Positions 55,909-64,000 of a DNA stretch of 64,000 nt are shown here, in pieces. The translations under genes and the position numbers were made by a program. How positions within the stretch are numbered: position 1 is the first letter of the stretch; each line of letters starts with the position of its first letter. Origin of the DNA: an uncultured Alphaproteobacteria bacterium (GTDB lineage: Bacteria > Pseudomonadota > Alphaproteobacteria > Rhizobiales > Aestuariivirgaceae). Location of the stretch: the NCBI GenBank assembly GCA_937870685.1, contig CALMZX010000029.1, forward strand, positions 1 to 64,000, given 5' to 3'. Below the pieces are notes generated by a model, which was not told where the DNA came from, did not search any database, and was given only the letters and a program-made list of their open reading frames with translations.

Positions 55909-57315
55909 ATGTCGAACAGCAGCGACGTCAGCAGCAATCCCGCCCTGCAGAATGAAGGCCCGGTGAAGCGCTTCTTCCGCGCAACCGAGATCGACGAACG
56001 CCTGTTAGGCATGGTTGCGGCCCTGCTGCTCATCTGGTGCGCCTTTGACATCGCCAGCGGCATCATGCGCGGCAATTTCGGCGGCCTGCTCGGTGGCTCG
56101 TTCCTGACGCCGCGAAATCTCTGGACGCTGCTGGTGCAGACCTCGTCCATCGCCATCATGTCCACGGGCATGGTGCTGCTGATCGTGATGCGCCAGCTGG
56201 ATCTGTCCATCGGATCAATGCTCAGCCTCGTCGCAGTCGCGGGAGCTGTGCTGCAGGTCTTCGAACTGGTGCCGATCCTCGGTGTCGGCCATCCCGCCAT
56301 CTGGCCGCTCGCCGTTCTCTTCATGCTTGCCATTGGCGCTTGTGTGGGCGCATTGAACGGCTGGCTGACGGCCTATCTTAAAATTCCCGCCTTCATCGTC
56401 ACGCTGGGTGGTCTTCTCGCCTACAGCGGCCTCGCCTTCTATCTGGCCAAGGGCGAAACCGTGGCGCCCATGGACAAGACCTATGAAATCTTTGGCGGCG
56501 GCATTCCCATCAGCTGGCTCGGCCCCTTCTGGAGCTGGACCCTTGCCCTTGTGGCCTGTGCCGCCATTATCTTCGGCATTGTCAATGGCCGTAGGCAGAG
56601 GCAGCGCTTCAAGTTCCCGCTGCGGCCCATGTGGGCGGAGATTTTCCTGGCACTGGTTGGCAGTTCCATCGTGCTGGGCGTCACCAACGTGATGAACTCC
56701 TATCCCTGGCCGTTCAAGCTGATCGAGAACTATGCCAAGGCCAATGGCGTCACCATTCCTGCCGGAGTCGAAAACAAGGACGGCACGGCCGTCTGCATGG
56801 CAGGCGAGCAGGTGGTGCGCTGCACCGAGGGTCTGATCTACTACACCGGCTATTCCGTTCCTGTGATCCTGACATTGCTGGTGGGCCTGGTCATGACCTT
56901 CCTCGCCACCCGCACCCAGTTTGGCCGTTACGTCTACGCCATCGGCGGAAATCCGGAGGCGGCTGAACTCGCCGGCATCAACACCAAGTGGATGACCGTC
57001 AAGGTGTTCGCGCTGATGGGCTTCCTCGTGGGCATTTCCTCCATCGTCTCGTCTGCCCGCCTGAACGCCGCGACCAACGCGCTGGGTGGCCTGAACGAAC
57101 TCTATGTCATCGCCGCAACTGTCATCGGTGGCACGTCGCTCGCGGGCGGTGTGGGTACGATCTACGGGGCAATGCTGGGCGCCTTGCTCATGCAATCCAT
57201 TATCTCCGGCATGTCGCTGCTCAACCTGCCGGCAGCCTTCCAGAACATTGTCGTCGGCGTCGTTCTCGTACTCGCCGTCTGGCTCGATCAACTCTATTCC
57301 CGCCGCGTGAAGTAA
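55909..57315 (+). CDS. xylH: Sugar ABC transporter permease, XylH-like
   Basis: A 468-residue integral membrane protein with about ten to twelve segments. It includes IMSTGMVLLIVMRQLDLSIG and YAIGGNPEAAELAGINTKW, the conserved loop that contacts the ATPase, and VIAATVIGGTSLAGGVGTIY. It is longer than ribose permeases because of a periplasmic insert (YAKANGVTIPAGVENKDG and the CMAGEQVVRC pair of Cys), as in XylH. ATG 55909 is preferred over TTG 55897. Between xylF and xylG. Confidence 0.9.
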   Translation: MSNSSDVSSNPALQNEGPVKRFFRATEIDERLLGMVAALLLIWCAFDIASGIMRGNFGGLLGGSFLTPRNLWTLLVQTSSIAIMSTGMVLLIVMRQLDLSIGSMLSLVAVAGAVLQVFELVPILGVGHPAIWPLAVLFMLAIGACVGALNGWLTAYLKIPAFIVTLGGLLAYSGLAFYLAKGETVAPMDKTYEIFGGGIPISWLGPFWSWTLALVACAAIIFGIVNGRRQRQRFKFPLRPMWAEIFLALVGSSIVLGVTNVMNSYPWPFKLIENYAKANGVTIPAGVENKDGTAVCMAGEQVVRCTEGLIYYTGYSVPVILTLLVGLVMTFLATRTQFGRYVYAIGGNPEAAELAGINTKWMTVKVFALMGFLVGISSIVSSARLNAATNALGGLNELYVIAATVIGGTSLAGGVGTIYGAMLGALLMQSIISGMSLLNLPAAFQNIVVGVVLVLAVWLDQLYSRRVK

Positions 57316-57327
57316 GGAGAGGGCAAC

Positions 57328-58275
57328 ATGGCAAAGTCCGCAAAGAAATCCGCTCCCGCGCGCAAGGCTCCAGCCAAGGCACCAGCCAAGACTCCGGCAC
57401 GCAAACCAGCCGCAAAGGCGCCCGCGCGCGTGGCGGAAGTTCACGACACGCCCGCCGCAGTGGTCGGCGCGGAACCGCACAGGAATCTCCGCGAACGGGG
57501 AACGCCGCTGATCGAGATGCGCGACATCTCGATCGCATTCGGCGGCATCAAGGCCGTGGATCATGCAACGGTGGACCTGTACCCCGGCGAAGTCGTGGGC
57601 CTGCTCGGCCACAACGGTGCAGGCAAGTCAACGCTGATCAAGGTCCTGTCCGGGGCCTACAAGCGCGATGCCGGGCAGATCTTCATCAACGGCTCCGAAG
57701 TGAACATCGACAATCCGCGCGACGCAAAGGCGCTGGGCATCGAGACGATCTACCAGACGCTGGCCCTTGCCGACAATGTCGATGCCGCTGCCAACCTCTA
57801 TCTCGGCCGCGAACTGAAGACAGGCTTCGGCACCCTTGATGACGTGGCCATGGAAGCGGAATGCCGCAAGGTGATGCACCGGCTCAATCCCAATTTCCGC
57901 CGCTTCAAGGAACCGGTGTCGAAGCTCTCGGGCGGCCAGCGCCAGTCGGTCGCCATCGCCCGCGCCATCCACTTCAACGCCCGCATCCTGATCATGGACG
58001 AGCCGACAGCCGCTCTTGGCCCCCAGGAAACCGCGCAGGTCGGTGAACTCATCAAGCAGCTGAAGGCCGAGGGCATCGGCATTTTCCTCATCAGCCATGA
58101 CCTGCATGACGTCTTTGATCTCGCCGACCGCGTGGCCGTGATGAAGAACGGCAAGGTGGTGGGCACCGCCCACACCAGCAACGTCAGCCATGACGACGTG
58201 CTGGGCATGATCATCGCGGGCAAATGTCCGCCCGGAGCGATGCCTGGCCCCGGTGCCATGCGTGAAGCCGCCTAG
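57328..58275 (+). CDS. xylG: Sugar ABC transporter ATPase, single domain, with basic Lys/Ala/Pro tail
   Basis: A 315-residue ATPase. Residues 1-40 are a Lys/Ala/Pro-rich tail ([19 protein letters not shown]...), followed by one ABC domain from [19 protein letters not shown]: Walker [11 protein letters not shown]-loop YQTLALADN, signature LSGGQRQ, Walker [14 protein letters not shown]-loop LISHDLHD. Most XylG proteins have two ABC domains (about 500 residues); here one, as in FrcA. It must act as a homodimer. GGAGAGGG site ahead of the start. Terminator at 58285. Confidence 0.88.
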   Translation: MAKSAKKSAPARKAPAKAPAKTPARKPAAKAPARVAEVHDTPAAVVGAEPHRNLRERGTPLIEMRDISIAFGGIKAVDHATVDLYPGEVVGLLGHNGAGKSTLIKVLSGAYKRDAGQIFINGSEVNIDNPRDAKALGIETIYQTLALADNVDAAANLYLGRELKTGFGTLDDVAMEAECRKVMHRLNPNFRRFKEPVSKLSGGQRQSVAIARAIHFNARILIMDEPTAALGPQETAQVGELIKQLKAEGIGIFLISHDLHDVFDLADRVAVMKNGKVVGTAHTSNVSHDDVLGMIIAGKCPPGAMPGPGAMREAA

Positions 58276-58284
58276 GATATCGAG

Positions 58285-58308
58285 GGCCCGCGAAAGCGGG
58301 CCTTTTTT
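58285..58308. terminator. Terminator between xylG and the sulfotransferase gene
   Basis: Stem GGCCCGC-GAAA-GCGGGCC with six Ts, directly before the end of the convergent sulfotransferase gene. Confidence 0.85.
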
Positions 58309-59067
58309 CTAGAGTGCCAGTGCTGCCAGCCTGGCGTGAAACGGCGCGTGGTGGGTGTGATAGCCTTCGAAGCGGGGCTCCCGTTTCACAAGCTCTGCAA
58401 ACTGCCTCTGTGTCTTGGCAATGTCGGCATCCGTCCAGGGCAGGATGGACTTGCTCTTCATCACATCCTTGTGCCAGCCCGAAACCTGCTGCCAGTCCTC
58501 CGGCACCTCGTCTGCGAAGGTGAGCGCCTGCGGCTTGTCGTCAAGGCCGACCGCTTGCCAGTAGGCGCGCATCTGGCCGTGCGGGTCATTTTGGACCTTC
58601 TCGCTCTGCACCACGACGGGGGATTGTCCCGTCAGAGCCGTCAACGCTTCCGCGTGCCGCCACTGGGCTTCAAGCCCGATCTCGTCAAGGCTCACGCCGG
58701 GATCGAGCTTTGCATAGGACACGATCGAAGCCATGGGATCGCGGATCAGGAAGCTGTGGGTGATGCGGCGGACGAAGTCTGCATCCGCCATCATGTGCGG
58801 CATCACGTAGTAGCTCATGTCCTTGAAGAATACCGGCCCCGTCTCCGCCTTGGCGAGGATCAGGCTGCGAATGTCATCATAGGACACGGGATGCTCCGGC
58901 TGCACCTCGAAGTGCGGCATGACCTTGGTGGAGCGGTGGATATAGTAGTCATACATGAAGGGTTCATGGAGGCAGGCGAGGTCACCGCGCGAACGCATGA
59001 TGCGCTCGAAGGCCGTGGACATGGAGCGTGGATGCGACCAGAGCGCGATGATGGGATGTCTGCTCAT
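58309..59067 (-). CDS. Sulfotransferase family protein
   Basis: A 252-residue PAPS-dependent sulfotransferase-like protein. The 5'-phosphosulfate-binding loop region is WSHPRSMSTAFER, and the 3'-phosphate region is FLIRDPMASIVSY (Arg and Ser). No membrane segment, so cytoplasmic. Starts as ATGA overlap with the aminotransferase gene. It is odd in an amine-degradation cluster; substrate unknown. It may sulfate an alcohol or amine, or have a different transfer role. Confidence 0.82.
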   Translation of the reverse strand: MSRHPIIALWSHPRSMSTAFERIMRSRGDLACLHEPFMYDYYIHRSTKVMPHFEVQPEHPVSYDDIRSLILAKAETGPVFFKDMSYYVMPHMMADADFVRRITHSFLIRDPMASIVSYAKLDPGVSLDEIGLEAQWRHAEALTALTGQSPVVVQSEKVQNDPHGQMRAYWQAVGLDDKPQALTFADEVPEDWQQVSGWHKDVMKSKSILPWTDADIAKTQRQFAELVKREPRFEGYHTHHAPFHARLAALAL

Positions 59068-60374
59068 GCAAGGCTCGTGAATGCACGGTCCAGGCCGTCA
59101 GCCACCTGGTCCACGTCGGACAGGGCCAGACACATGGGTGGCACCATGCGCAGCACCGAGCGGTGCGGGCCGGACTTCGAGAGGATGAGGCCCTGTTCGC
59201 GGCACGTCTCGAACACCGCTGCGGTGATGGCCGCATCCGGTTCCTTCGTTTTCCGGTCCTTGACCATTTCAATCGCCAGCATCAGTCCACGTCCCCGGAC
59301 ATCGCCAATGGCCTTGTGCTTCTGCTGCAGGTCCTTGAGGCGCGCGAGAAGCGCACCGCCGACCTTGCGGGCCTTTTCCTGCGTGCGCTCCTCGCGGATC
59401 ACCTGCAAGACCGCACGGCCTGCGGCACAACTCGTCGGATTGGCACCATATGTGTGGAACATGAACTTGTCCGCCATGGCATCACCGATTGATTTGCGTG
59501 CCACGACGGCGCCCAGCGGAAAGCCATTGCCGATGCCCTTGGCCATCACAACGATGTCGGGGACAACGCCATCGGCCTCGAAGCCCCACATATGGTCGCC
59601 GGTGCGTCCAAATCCGGATTGCACTTCGTCGGCGATGTACAGTCCACCAGCGGCACGAACCCGTTCGGCGGCGCCCGACATGTAGCCCTTGGGCATTTCC
59701 ACGATGCCGCCATAGCCCTGCACGCTCTCCACAAAGATGCCCGCCACCTTGCCCGTTGTGGCTGTGGCGATGACGCGCTCGATGTCGTCGAGATAGGGCG
59801 CGGCACCGGGGCCGAAGACACCACGATACTGGTTGGGTTCCGCCACAAAGGCCACGTTGCCGGGCATGCCAGGATGGCGGAAGGCGGCAATACCGGTGAG
59901 CGACTGCGCTGCCGATGTGGGACCATGATAGGCGGTGCGCAGTGCCAGCAGATCGAGGTGGCCGGTGTAGGTGCGCGCCATCACCATGGCGAGGTCGATG
60001 GCTTCAGACCCCGAGTTGGTGAAGTGCACCACCCACTCGTGCTCCTTGGGCATGGTGGCCGCGAGTTCCTCGGCAAAATGCGCAGGCACCGGATGATAGA
60101 ACATGGTGGTGCAATGGGTGAGTGCCTGCGCCTGTTCCATCGCCGCTTTCACCACAGTGGGATGCGCATGGCCGACGGAGACGCAGACATTCATGCCCAG
60201 AAGGTCGGTGTACTTCCGCCCTTCCGAGTCCCACAGGTACTGCATCGAGCCCTTGGTGAACACCAGCGGATCCTTGAAGGGCACGAACTTCTGTTGTGAT
60301 GCGGCATAGTAGCGTTTGCGCCGGTCTGCCGTGCCGGCGAGTGACCAGTCGGTGTGCAGCGGGTGTCCGGTCAT
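59064..60374 (-). CDS. Class III aminotransferase (AGXT2-like)
   Basis: A 436-residue PLP-dependent omega-amino-acid type enzyme. Visible: VVHFTNSGSEAIDLA, ADEVQSGFGRTGDHMWGF and PLP Lys K279 in MAKGIGNGFPLGAV. Resembles alanine-glyoxylate transaminase 2 and related enzymes that use alanine, beta-amino acids or dimethylarginine as donors. 9 bases after the upstream flavoprotein gene, so same operon. The amine donor cannot be assigned. Confidence 0.9.
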   Translation of the reverse strand: MTGHPLHTDWSLAGTADRRKRYYAASQQKFVPFKDPLVFTKGSMQYLWDSEGRKYTDLLGMNVCVSVGHAHPTVVKAAMEQAQALTHCTTMFYHPVPAHFAEELAATMPKEHEWVVHFTNSGSEAIDLAMVMARTYTGHLDLLALRTAYHGPTSAAQSLTGIAAFRHPGMPGNVAFVAEPNQYRGVFGPGAAPYLDDIERVIATATTGKVAGIFVESVQGYGGIVEMPKGYMSGAAERVRAAGGLYIADEVQSGFGRTGDHMWGFEADGVVPDIVVMAKGIGNGFPLGAVVARKSIGDAMADKFMFHTYGANPTSCAAGRAVLQVIREERTQEKARKVGGALLARLKDLQQKHKAIGDVRGRGLMLAIEMVKDRKTKEPDAAITAAVFETCREQGLILSKSGPHRSVLRMVPPMCLALSDVDQVADGLDRAFTSLA

Positions 60375-60383
60375 GGCGGTCTC

Positions 60384-62786
60384 CTAGGCTTTGAGGCGAA
60401 GATTGTCCGGATCATAGGGCGGGACGTCGAGAACCCGTGCGGCCCGCAATCTCCCCAGTATCTTGACACTCAGACCATCGCGCACACCGGGCTCGCGCAA
60501 AAAGGCCAGTGCAAGGGTTTTTCCGGTCCGGTGCCCGTGTGCGCCAGAGGTGACGATGCCCACGGGCCTGCCCTCTGCAAACACCGCGTGTGAATAGAAG
60601 GGGTCCACATCCGCCGTCTCGATCTCCAGCAACACCATGTCCCATGGCTTGGGCTTGGCCAGCATGGCTTCGCGGCCCACAAACCTGCGGCCCTCGGTTT
60701 TCACAAAGGCGGCAAGTCCGGTTTCCAGCGGTGTGCGTTCCGTCGTCAGGTCCGAGCCCCAGCCGCGATAGCCCTTTTCCAGCCGCATGGAATTGGCGGC
60801 ATAGGCACCATAGAAGCCAAGGCCCAATGCCTTGCCCGCCTGCTCCAGCGCTTCAAACAGCGACACCGCATCGGCACGTGCCACATGCAGCTCCCAACCC
60901 AATTCACCGATGTAAGACACGCGGAGCGCGAGAACCTTGATGCCTGCGATCGTGATCTTTTGGGCGCTGAGCCACGGGAAGCCTGCACCCAGATCGGTGG
61001 TGCAGAGCGAGGACAACAATTCCCGGGATTTCGGGCCCATCACGCCGATGATGGCGCGCTGGCGCGTGTTGTTGTGGATGGTGATGTCAAATGCTTCGGC
61101 ACGCGCGGTGAGCAGGTCGAGGTCCATCTCCTCGGACGCTGCCGCCGAAGTGAGATAGGCATGTTCCGGCGTCAGCACCGTGACGGTGAACTCCGATGCT
61201 ACACCGCCTGCGGGCGTGAGCACATGGGTGAGGCCGATGCGCCCCGGCTTTGGCGCGCGGTTGGCACCGAGGGCATTGAGGAAGGCAAGCGTGTCTTTTC
61301 CGGTGATGTCGAATTTTGAGAAGACCGAGAGATCGGCGAGTGCCACGCGCGCGCGCGCCGCTTCGACTTCCCGTGCCACGGGCGCAAACCAGTTATTGCG
61401 GCGGAAGCTCTCGTGCGCCACGTCACCCTGCTTGTCCGAAAACCAGTTCGGCCGTTCGGTTCCATGGGCAAAGCCCATGACCGCGCCGCGCGCCAGCATG
61501 TGTTCGTGCAAGGGGGAGTGGTGAAGGTTGCGGCCTGCCGGACGTTCCTCGAAGGGATAGTGCACGCCGAATTGCAGGCCAAAACATTCGACCGCCTTGG
61601 CCACGCGGTAGTCCCGGTCGGCCCAGTCGCCGAAGCGGCGGGGATCAACGGCGAGCGCATCCATGGGGGGGGCGCCGTGGGTCATCCAGTGGGCGAGGAA
61701 TTTGCCAGCACCACCGCCTTCCATCACGCCCATGGAAGAACCCGTGAGCAGCCAGGCGTTCTCCACCCCATGCGCGGGGCCGATCAGCGGGTTGGCATCG
61801 GGCGTGAAAGTGATGGGACCGTTGATCACGGTTTTCACGCCGCCCGTGCCGAGGGCGGGCACGCGCGCCATCGCCGCCGCGATAATGTGTTCAACGCGGT
61901 CCAGATCAGGTGGCATCAGTTCCGCGCCAAAAGACGGCGGCACGCCATCAACCGACCAGACCTGCGCTTCCTTTTCGTAGGGACCGAGAATGAAACCGTC
62001 GCGCTCCTGCCGGCAGTACCAGCTTTCTTCCGGGTCACGGATGATGGGCAGTTCGCCCTTGCCTGCCGCGATGCGCGCGGCAATGTCGGGAATGGTGTCC
62101 GTCACAAGATATTGGTGCAGCACCGGCACCGAGGGCACGTTGACGCCCATCATCTTTCCGACTTCGAAGCCCCATGTGCCTGCGGCATTGACAATGTGCG
62201 TTGTCCGGAGCGTGCCCTTGGCGGTTTCGACAATCCATTTTCTGTCCTCGCGCCGGATCGCCTGCACCGGATTGTAGCGCTGGATGGTGGCACCGTGCTT
62301 CTGCGCCATCTGGGCCATGGCATTGGTGGCGAGTGACGGGTCCACATGGCCGTCATCCGGTTCGTAGATGCCTCCGATCAGTCCGTCGAGAACCGCCAGC
62401 GGATGCAGTTCGGCGATGCGCGCTGGCGTCACCAGTTCAAGTTTGTAGCCGGTGAACTGCGAAAGGCCGACGACATGGGCGAACTCATCCATGCGGTCGG
62501 GATTGCGTGTGACGCGCATGGCGCCCGAGCGGTGAAAGCCGCAAGACTGCCCTGTCTCCTGCGGAAGAATATCGTGGTAGAGACGCACCGAGGTGGCGCG
62601 CAGTTCCTGGATGGTGGCGTTGTGCGAGAAGTGCGTGCAGAGCCCCGCCGCATGCCATGTGGAGCCATGGGTGAGGTCATTTTTTTCCACAAGAACAATG
62701 TCTTTCCAACCGTTCTTGGCAAGATGGTAGAGCAGGGATGTGCCCATGGCCCCGCCACCAATGATGACAACCTGTACCTCGTTCAC
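60384..62786 (-). CDS. Dimethylglycine/sarcosine dehydrogenase-like flavoprotein (DAO + GcvT domains)
   Basis: An 800-residue oxidative demethylase of the DMGDH type. The N-terminal FAD domain starts at VVIIGGGAMGTSLLYHL with TWHAAGLCTHFS further on. A FAO_M linker region shows YPFEERPAGRNLHHSPLHE. The C-terminal GcvT-like folate-binding part has YIGELGWELHV and EKGYRGWGSDLTTERTPLE. It oxidises an N-methylated amine and passes the one-carbon unit to tetrahydrofolate. GTG start at 62786 overlaps the stop of the upstream paralogue as GTGA. Exact N-methyl substrate unknown. Confidence 0.88.
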   Translation of the reverse strand: MNEVQVVIIGGGAMGTSLLYHLAKNGWKDIVLVEKNDLTHGSTWHAAGLCTHFSHNATIQELRATSVRLYHDILPQETGQSCGFHRSGAMRVTRNPDRMDEFAHVVGLSQFTGYKLELVTPARIAELHPLAVLDGLIGGIYEPDDGHVDPSLATNAMAQMAQKHGATIQRYNPVQAIRREDRKWIVETAKGTLRTTHIVNAAGTWGFEVGKMMGVNVPSVPVLHQYLVTDTIPDIAARIAAGKGELPIIRDPEESWYCRQERDGFILGPYEKEAQVWSVDGVPPSFGAELMPPDLDRVEHIIAAAMARVPALGTGGVKTVINGPITFTPDANPLIGPAHGVENAWLLTGSSMGVMEGGGAGKFLAHWMTHGAPPMDALAVDPRRFGDWADRDYRVAKAVECFGLQFGVHYPFEERPAGRNLHHSPLHEHMLARGAVMGFAHGTERPNWFSDKQGDVAHESFRRNNWFAPVAREVEAARARVALADLSVFSKFDITGKDTLAFLNALGANRAPKPGRIGLTHVLTPAGGVASEFTVTVLTPEHAYLTSAAASEEMDLDLLTARAEAFDITIHNNTRQRAIIGVMGPKSRELLSSLCTTDLGAGFPWLSAQKITIAGIKVLALRVSYIGELGWELHVARADAVSLFEALEQAGKALGLGFYGAYAANSMRLEKGYRGWGSDLTTERTPLETGLAAFVKTEGRRFVGREAMLAKPKPWDMVLLEIETADVDPFYSHAVFAEGRPVGIVTSGAHGHRTGKTLALAFLREPGVRDGLSVKILGRLRAARVLDVPPYDPDNLRLKA

Positions 62787-64000
62787 GCCTTCATCCTTTC
62801 GCCTGCGGCATCGAAGGGCGGCTTTGCCAGCGCCCGTGCCGCGCAATCTTTTCCGGCCACGTGGATGGTGAAGGACCGGGCGCAAGTCTGCGCCAGAGAT
62901 TCACCCTCCGCGATTGCCACCACGCCCAGGGCCAATGTCAGCCCTGTGCGCGCACCGCGTGCCCCGGAGGTGGTCATGCCCACCACCTTGCCGTTCTCCA
63001 GAATGGGCTCGTCATGCAGCATCAGCGGATGGCCAGCGACGTCGAACAGCACCATCCTGCGGTCCAGCCCCATGGAGCGTTGGTGAAGCAAGGCATCGCG
63101 CCCGCGAAAATCCTTTGACCAGTCGATGGTGAAGGCAAGGCCTGCCTCGAGTGGTGTGATGTCCGGTCCGAGATCGTGACCCCAGTGGCGGTAACCCTTC
63201 TCGATGCGGCAGGCATCCAGTGCGTAGTGGCCAAGTGGTCGCGCACCCTGCGCAAGCAATACATCAAACACCTGGCCAGCCTGTGCTGCGGGGATCGTCA
63301 GTTCCCAGCCCAGTTCACCGACGAAGCTGAGGCGCGTGGCGAGGCATGCCACTCCCGCCACCGTCACGGTGCGCGCAGTGGAGAAGGCGAACGTGTTCCA
63401 ATCATCTTCTGAAAGACCGGTCAGCACATGGCGCGCTGCCGCACCCATGATTCCGATGACGCAACTGGACTCTGTCACATCGGAGATGATGCACTGCCTG
63501 TCGCGCGCCGCGCGGCGCAGGAAGGCCAGATCCTTCTGACGCGTCGCCGCACCCGAAACGATGCGGAATTCCGTTTGGCCAAGCCGCGTGACCGTCACAT
63601 CCGCTTCAATGCCACCCCTGTCGTTCAGCATGAGCGTGTAGACGGCGGTGCCGCTTGGCACATCGATGTTGGCGGTGCACAGGCGCTGCAACAGTTCGAG
63701 CGCCTCCTGTCCCTGCACATCGATTTTCGTGAATGGGGAGAGATCGATGAGAGCGGCACCCACTTGCATCTGTGCGGCTTCACGCACCACAAACGGATAC
63801 CAATGTTGCGCGCCAACGGAATAGGGCAGGTGGCGCTCCGTCTCACTGTGCGCATACCAGAGGCCGCGCTCCCAACCTGCCGTCAGCCCGAAGACAGCCC
63901 CTTGCGCTGCCCAACGGTCATGCAGGGCGGAAGTGCGCAGGCCACGACCTGCCTTCGGTTGCTTGAACGGCCAGTGCAGCGCGAAGAGATCGGCAACGGC
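62783..64000 (-). CDS. Second dimethylglycine-dehydrogenase-like flavoprotein, C-terminal part
   Basis: The last ~405 residues of a paralogue of the next gene; it stays open to the window edge, so its FAD domain lies outside. Visible are the linker FALHWPFKQPKAGRGLRTSA and the GcvT-like part with FVGELGWELTIP, EKGYRHWGHDLGPDITPLE and GMTTSGARGARTGLTLALG. The final codons overlap the next gene's GTG. Two paralogues in tandem suggest two successive demethylations or two subunits. Confidence 0.85.
   Translation of the reverse strand, partial: AVADLFALHWPFKQPKAGRGLRTSALHDRWAAQGAVFGLTAGWERGLWYAHSETERHLPYSVGAQHWYPFVVREAAQMQVGAALIDLSPFTKIDVQGQEALELLQRLCTANIDVPSGTAVYTLMLNDRGGIEADVTVTRLGQTEFRIVSGAATRQKDLAFLRRAARDRQCIISDVTESSCVIGIMGAAARHVLTGLSEDDWNTFAFSTARTVTVAGVACLATRLSFVGELGWELTIPAAQAGQVFDVLLAQGARPLGHYALDACRIEKGYRHWGHDLGPDITPLEAGLAFTIDWSKDFRGRDALLHQRSMGLDRRMVLFDVAGHPLMLHDEPILENGKVVGMTTSGARGARTGLTLALGVVAIAEGESLAQTCARSFTIHVAGKDCAARALAKPPFDAAGERMKA

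Noticed and set aside
54753-56333. 526-codon minus-strand frame opposite xylF/xylH
   Set aside because: Shadow of the importer genes; no start site or family resemblance.

Overview
The window is typical chromosomal DNA of an alphaproteobacterium, most likely of the Hyphomicrobiales (Rhizobiales). The evidence is a high-GC sequence (roughly 60-65% by eye), a RegB/RegA (ActS/ActR) redox pair, CarD beside a 7Fe ferredoxin, MbfA preceded by an Irr-type ICE box, MmcB, an RpoH-type CTTG-N18-CCTATCT promoter plus CIRCE ahead of groESL, and the block secA / PPIase / argJ / mutT. I cannot name a genus. There is no sign of phage, integrase, transposon, CRISPR, rRNA or tRNA.

Layout. 1-3.2 kb: 3' end of upp, a receiver protein with an Hpt-like C-terminus, a tiny ORF, and a cytochrome c' next to a diheme cytochrome c. 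3.4-9.1 kb: argJ-mutT and a parvulin isomerase on the minus strand, divergent from secA. 9.1-14.3 kb: CPBP membrane protease, a large TAP-like hydrolase, a PAP2 membrane enzyme, and mbfA (iron export). 14.4-20.3 kb: a large fusion of a phosphoserine-aminotransferase-like and a phosphoglycerate-dehydrogenase-like enzyme, a PuuB-like oxidase, and a divergent PuuA-like glutamine synthetase homologue. 20.3-23.2 kb: an L,D-transpeptidase and a CelD-like acetyltransferase. 23.2-27.0 kb: a tight minus-strand operon (TIM-barrel isomerase, Tm-1-like ATP-binding protein, PEP-hydrolase-family protein, double-SRPBCC protein). This is the least understood block, and it encodes the two halves of the plant Tm-1 architecture as overlapping genes. 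27.1-31.8 kb: DJ-1/PfpI protein, regB-regA, GIY-YIG, mmcB, a hexapeptide acyltransferase, rpmB. 32.4-37.3 kb: Suv3-like helicase, S4 protein (apparent CTG start), fdxA, and carD with a histone-H1-like tail. 37.4-43.5 kb: an RND efflux pair, an M15-type peptidase, an RTX-repeat protein. 43.7-47.3 kb: groES-groEL and a DUF2130 protein. 47.3-54.5 kb: a TetR/HlyD/ABC export cluster, a periplasmic ClpP-like protein, and a TetR/VOC/VOC/AHSA1 cluster. 54.8-58.3 kb: a XylFHG-type sugar importer. 58.3-64 kb: a minus-strand cluster of sulfotransferase, class III aminotransferase and two tandem dimethylglycine-dehydrogenase-like flavoproteins, the last cut by the window end.

Most of the window is housekeeping. 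The points most worth a second look are the split Tm-1 operon, the PSAT-PGDH fusion, the two unrelated proteins carrying Lys/Ala/Pro-rich tails (CarD and the XylG-like ATPase), the tandem demethylase cluster with a sulfotransferase, the REC-Hpt fusion, the apparent CTG start, and several well-formed regulatory sites (Irr box, RpoH promoter plus CIRCE, two TetR-type palindromes). A family of GTCAT-framed palindromic repeats recurs between genes.
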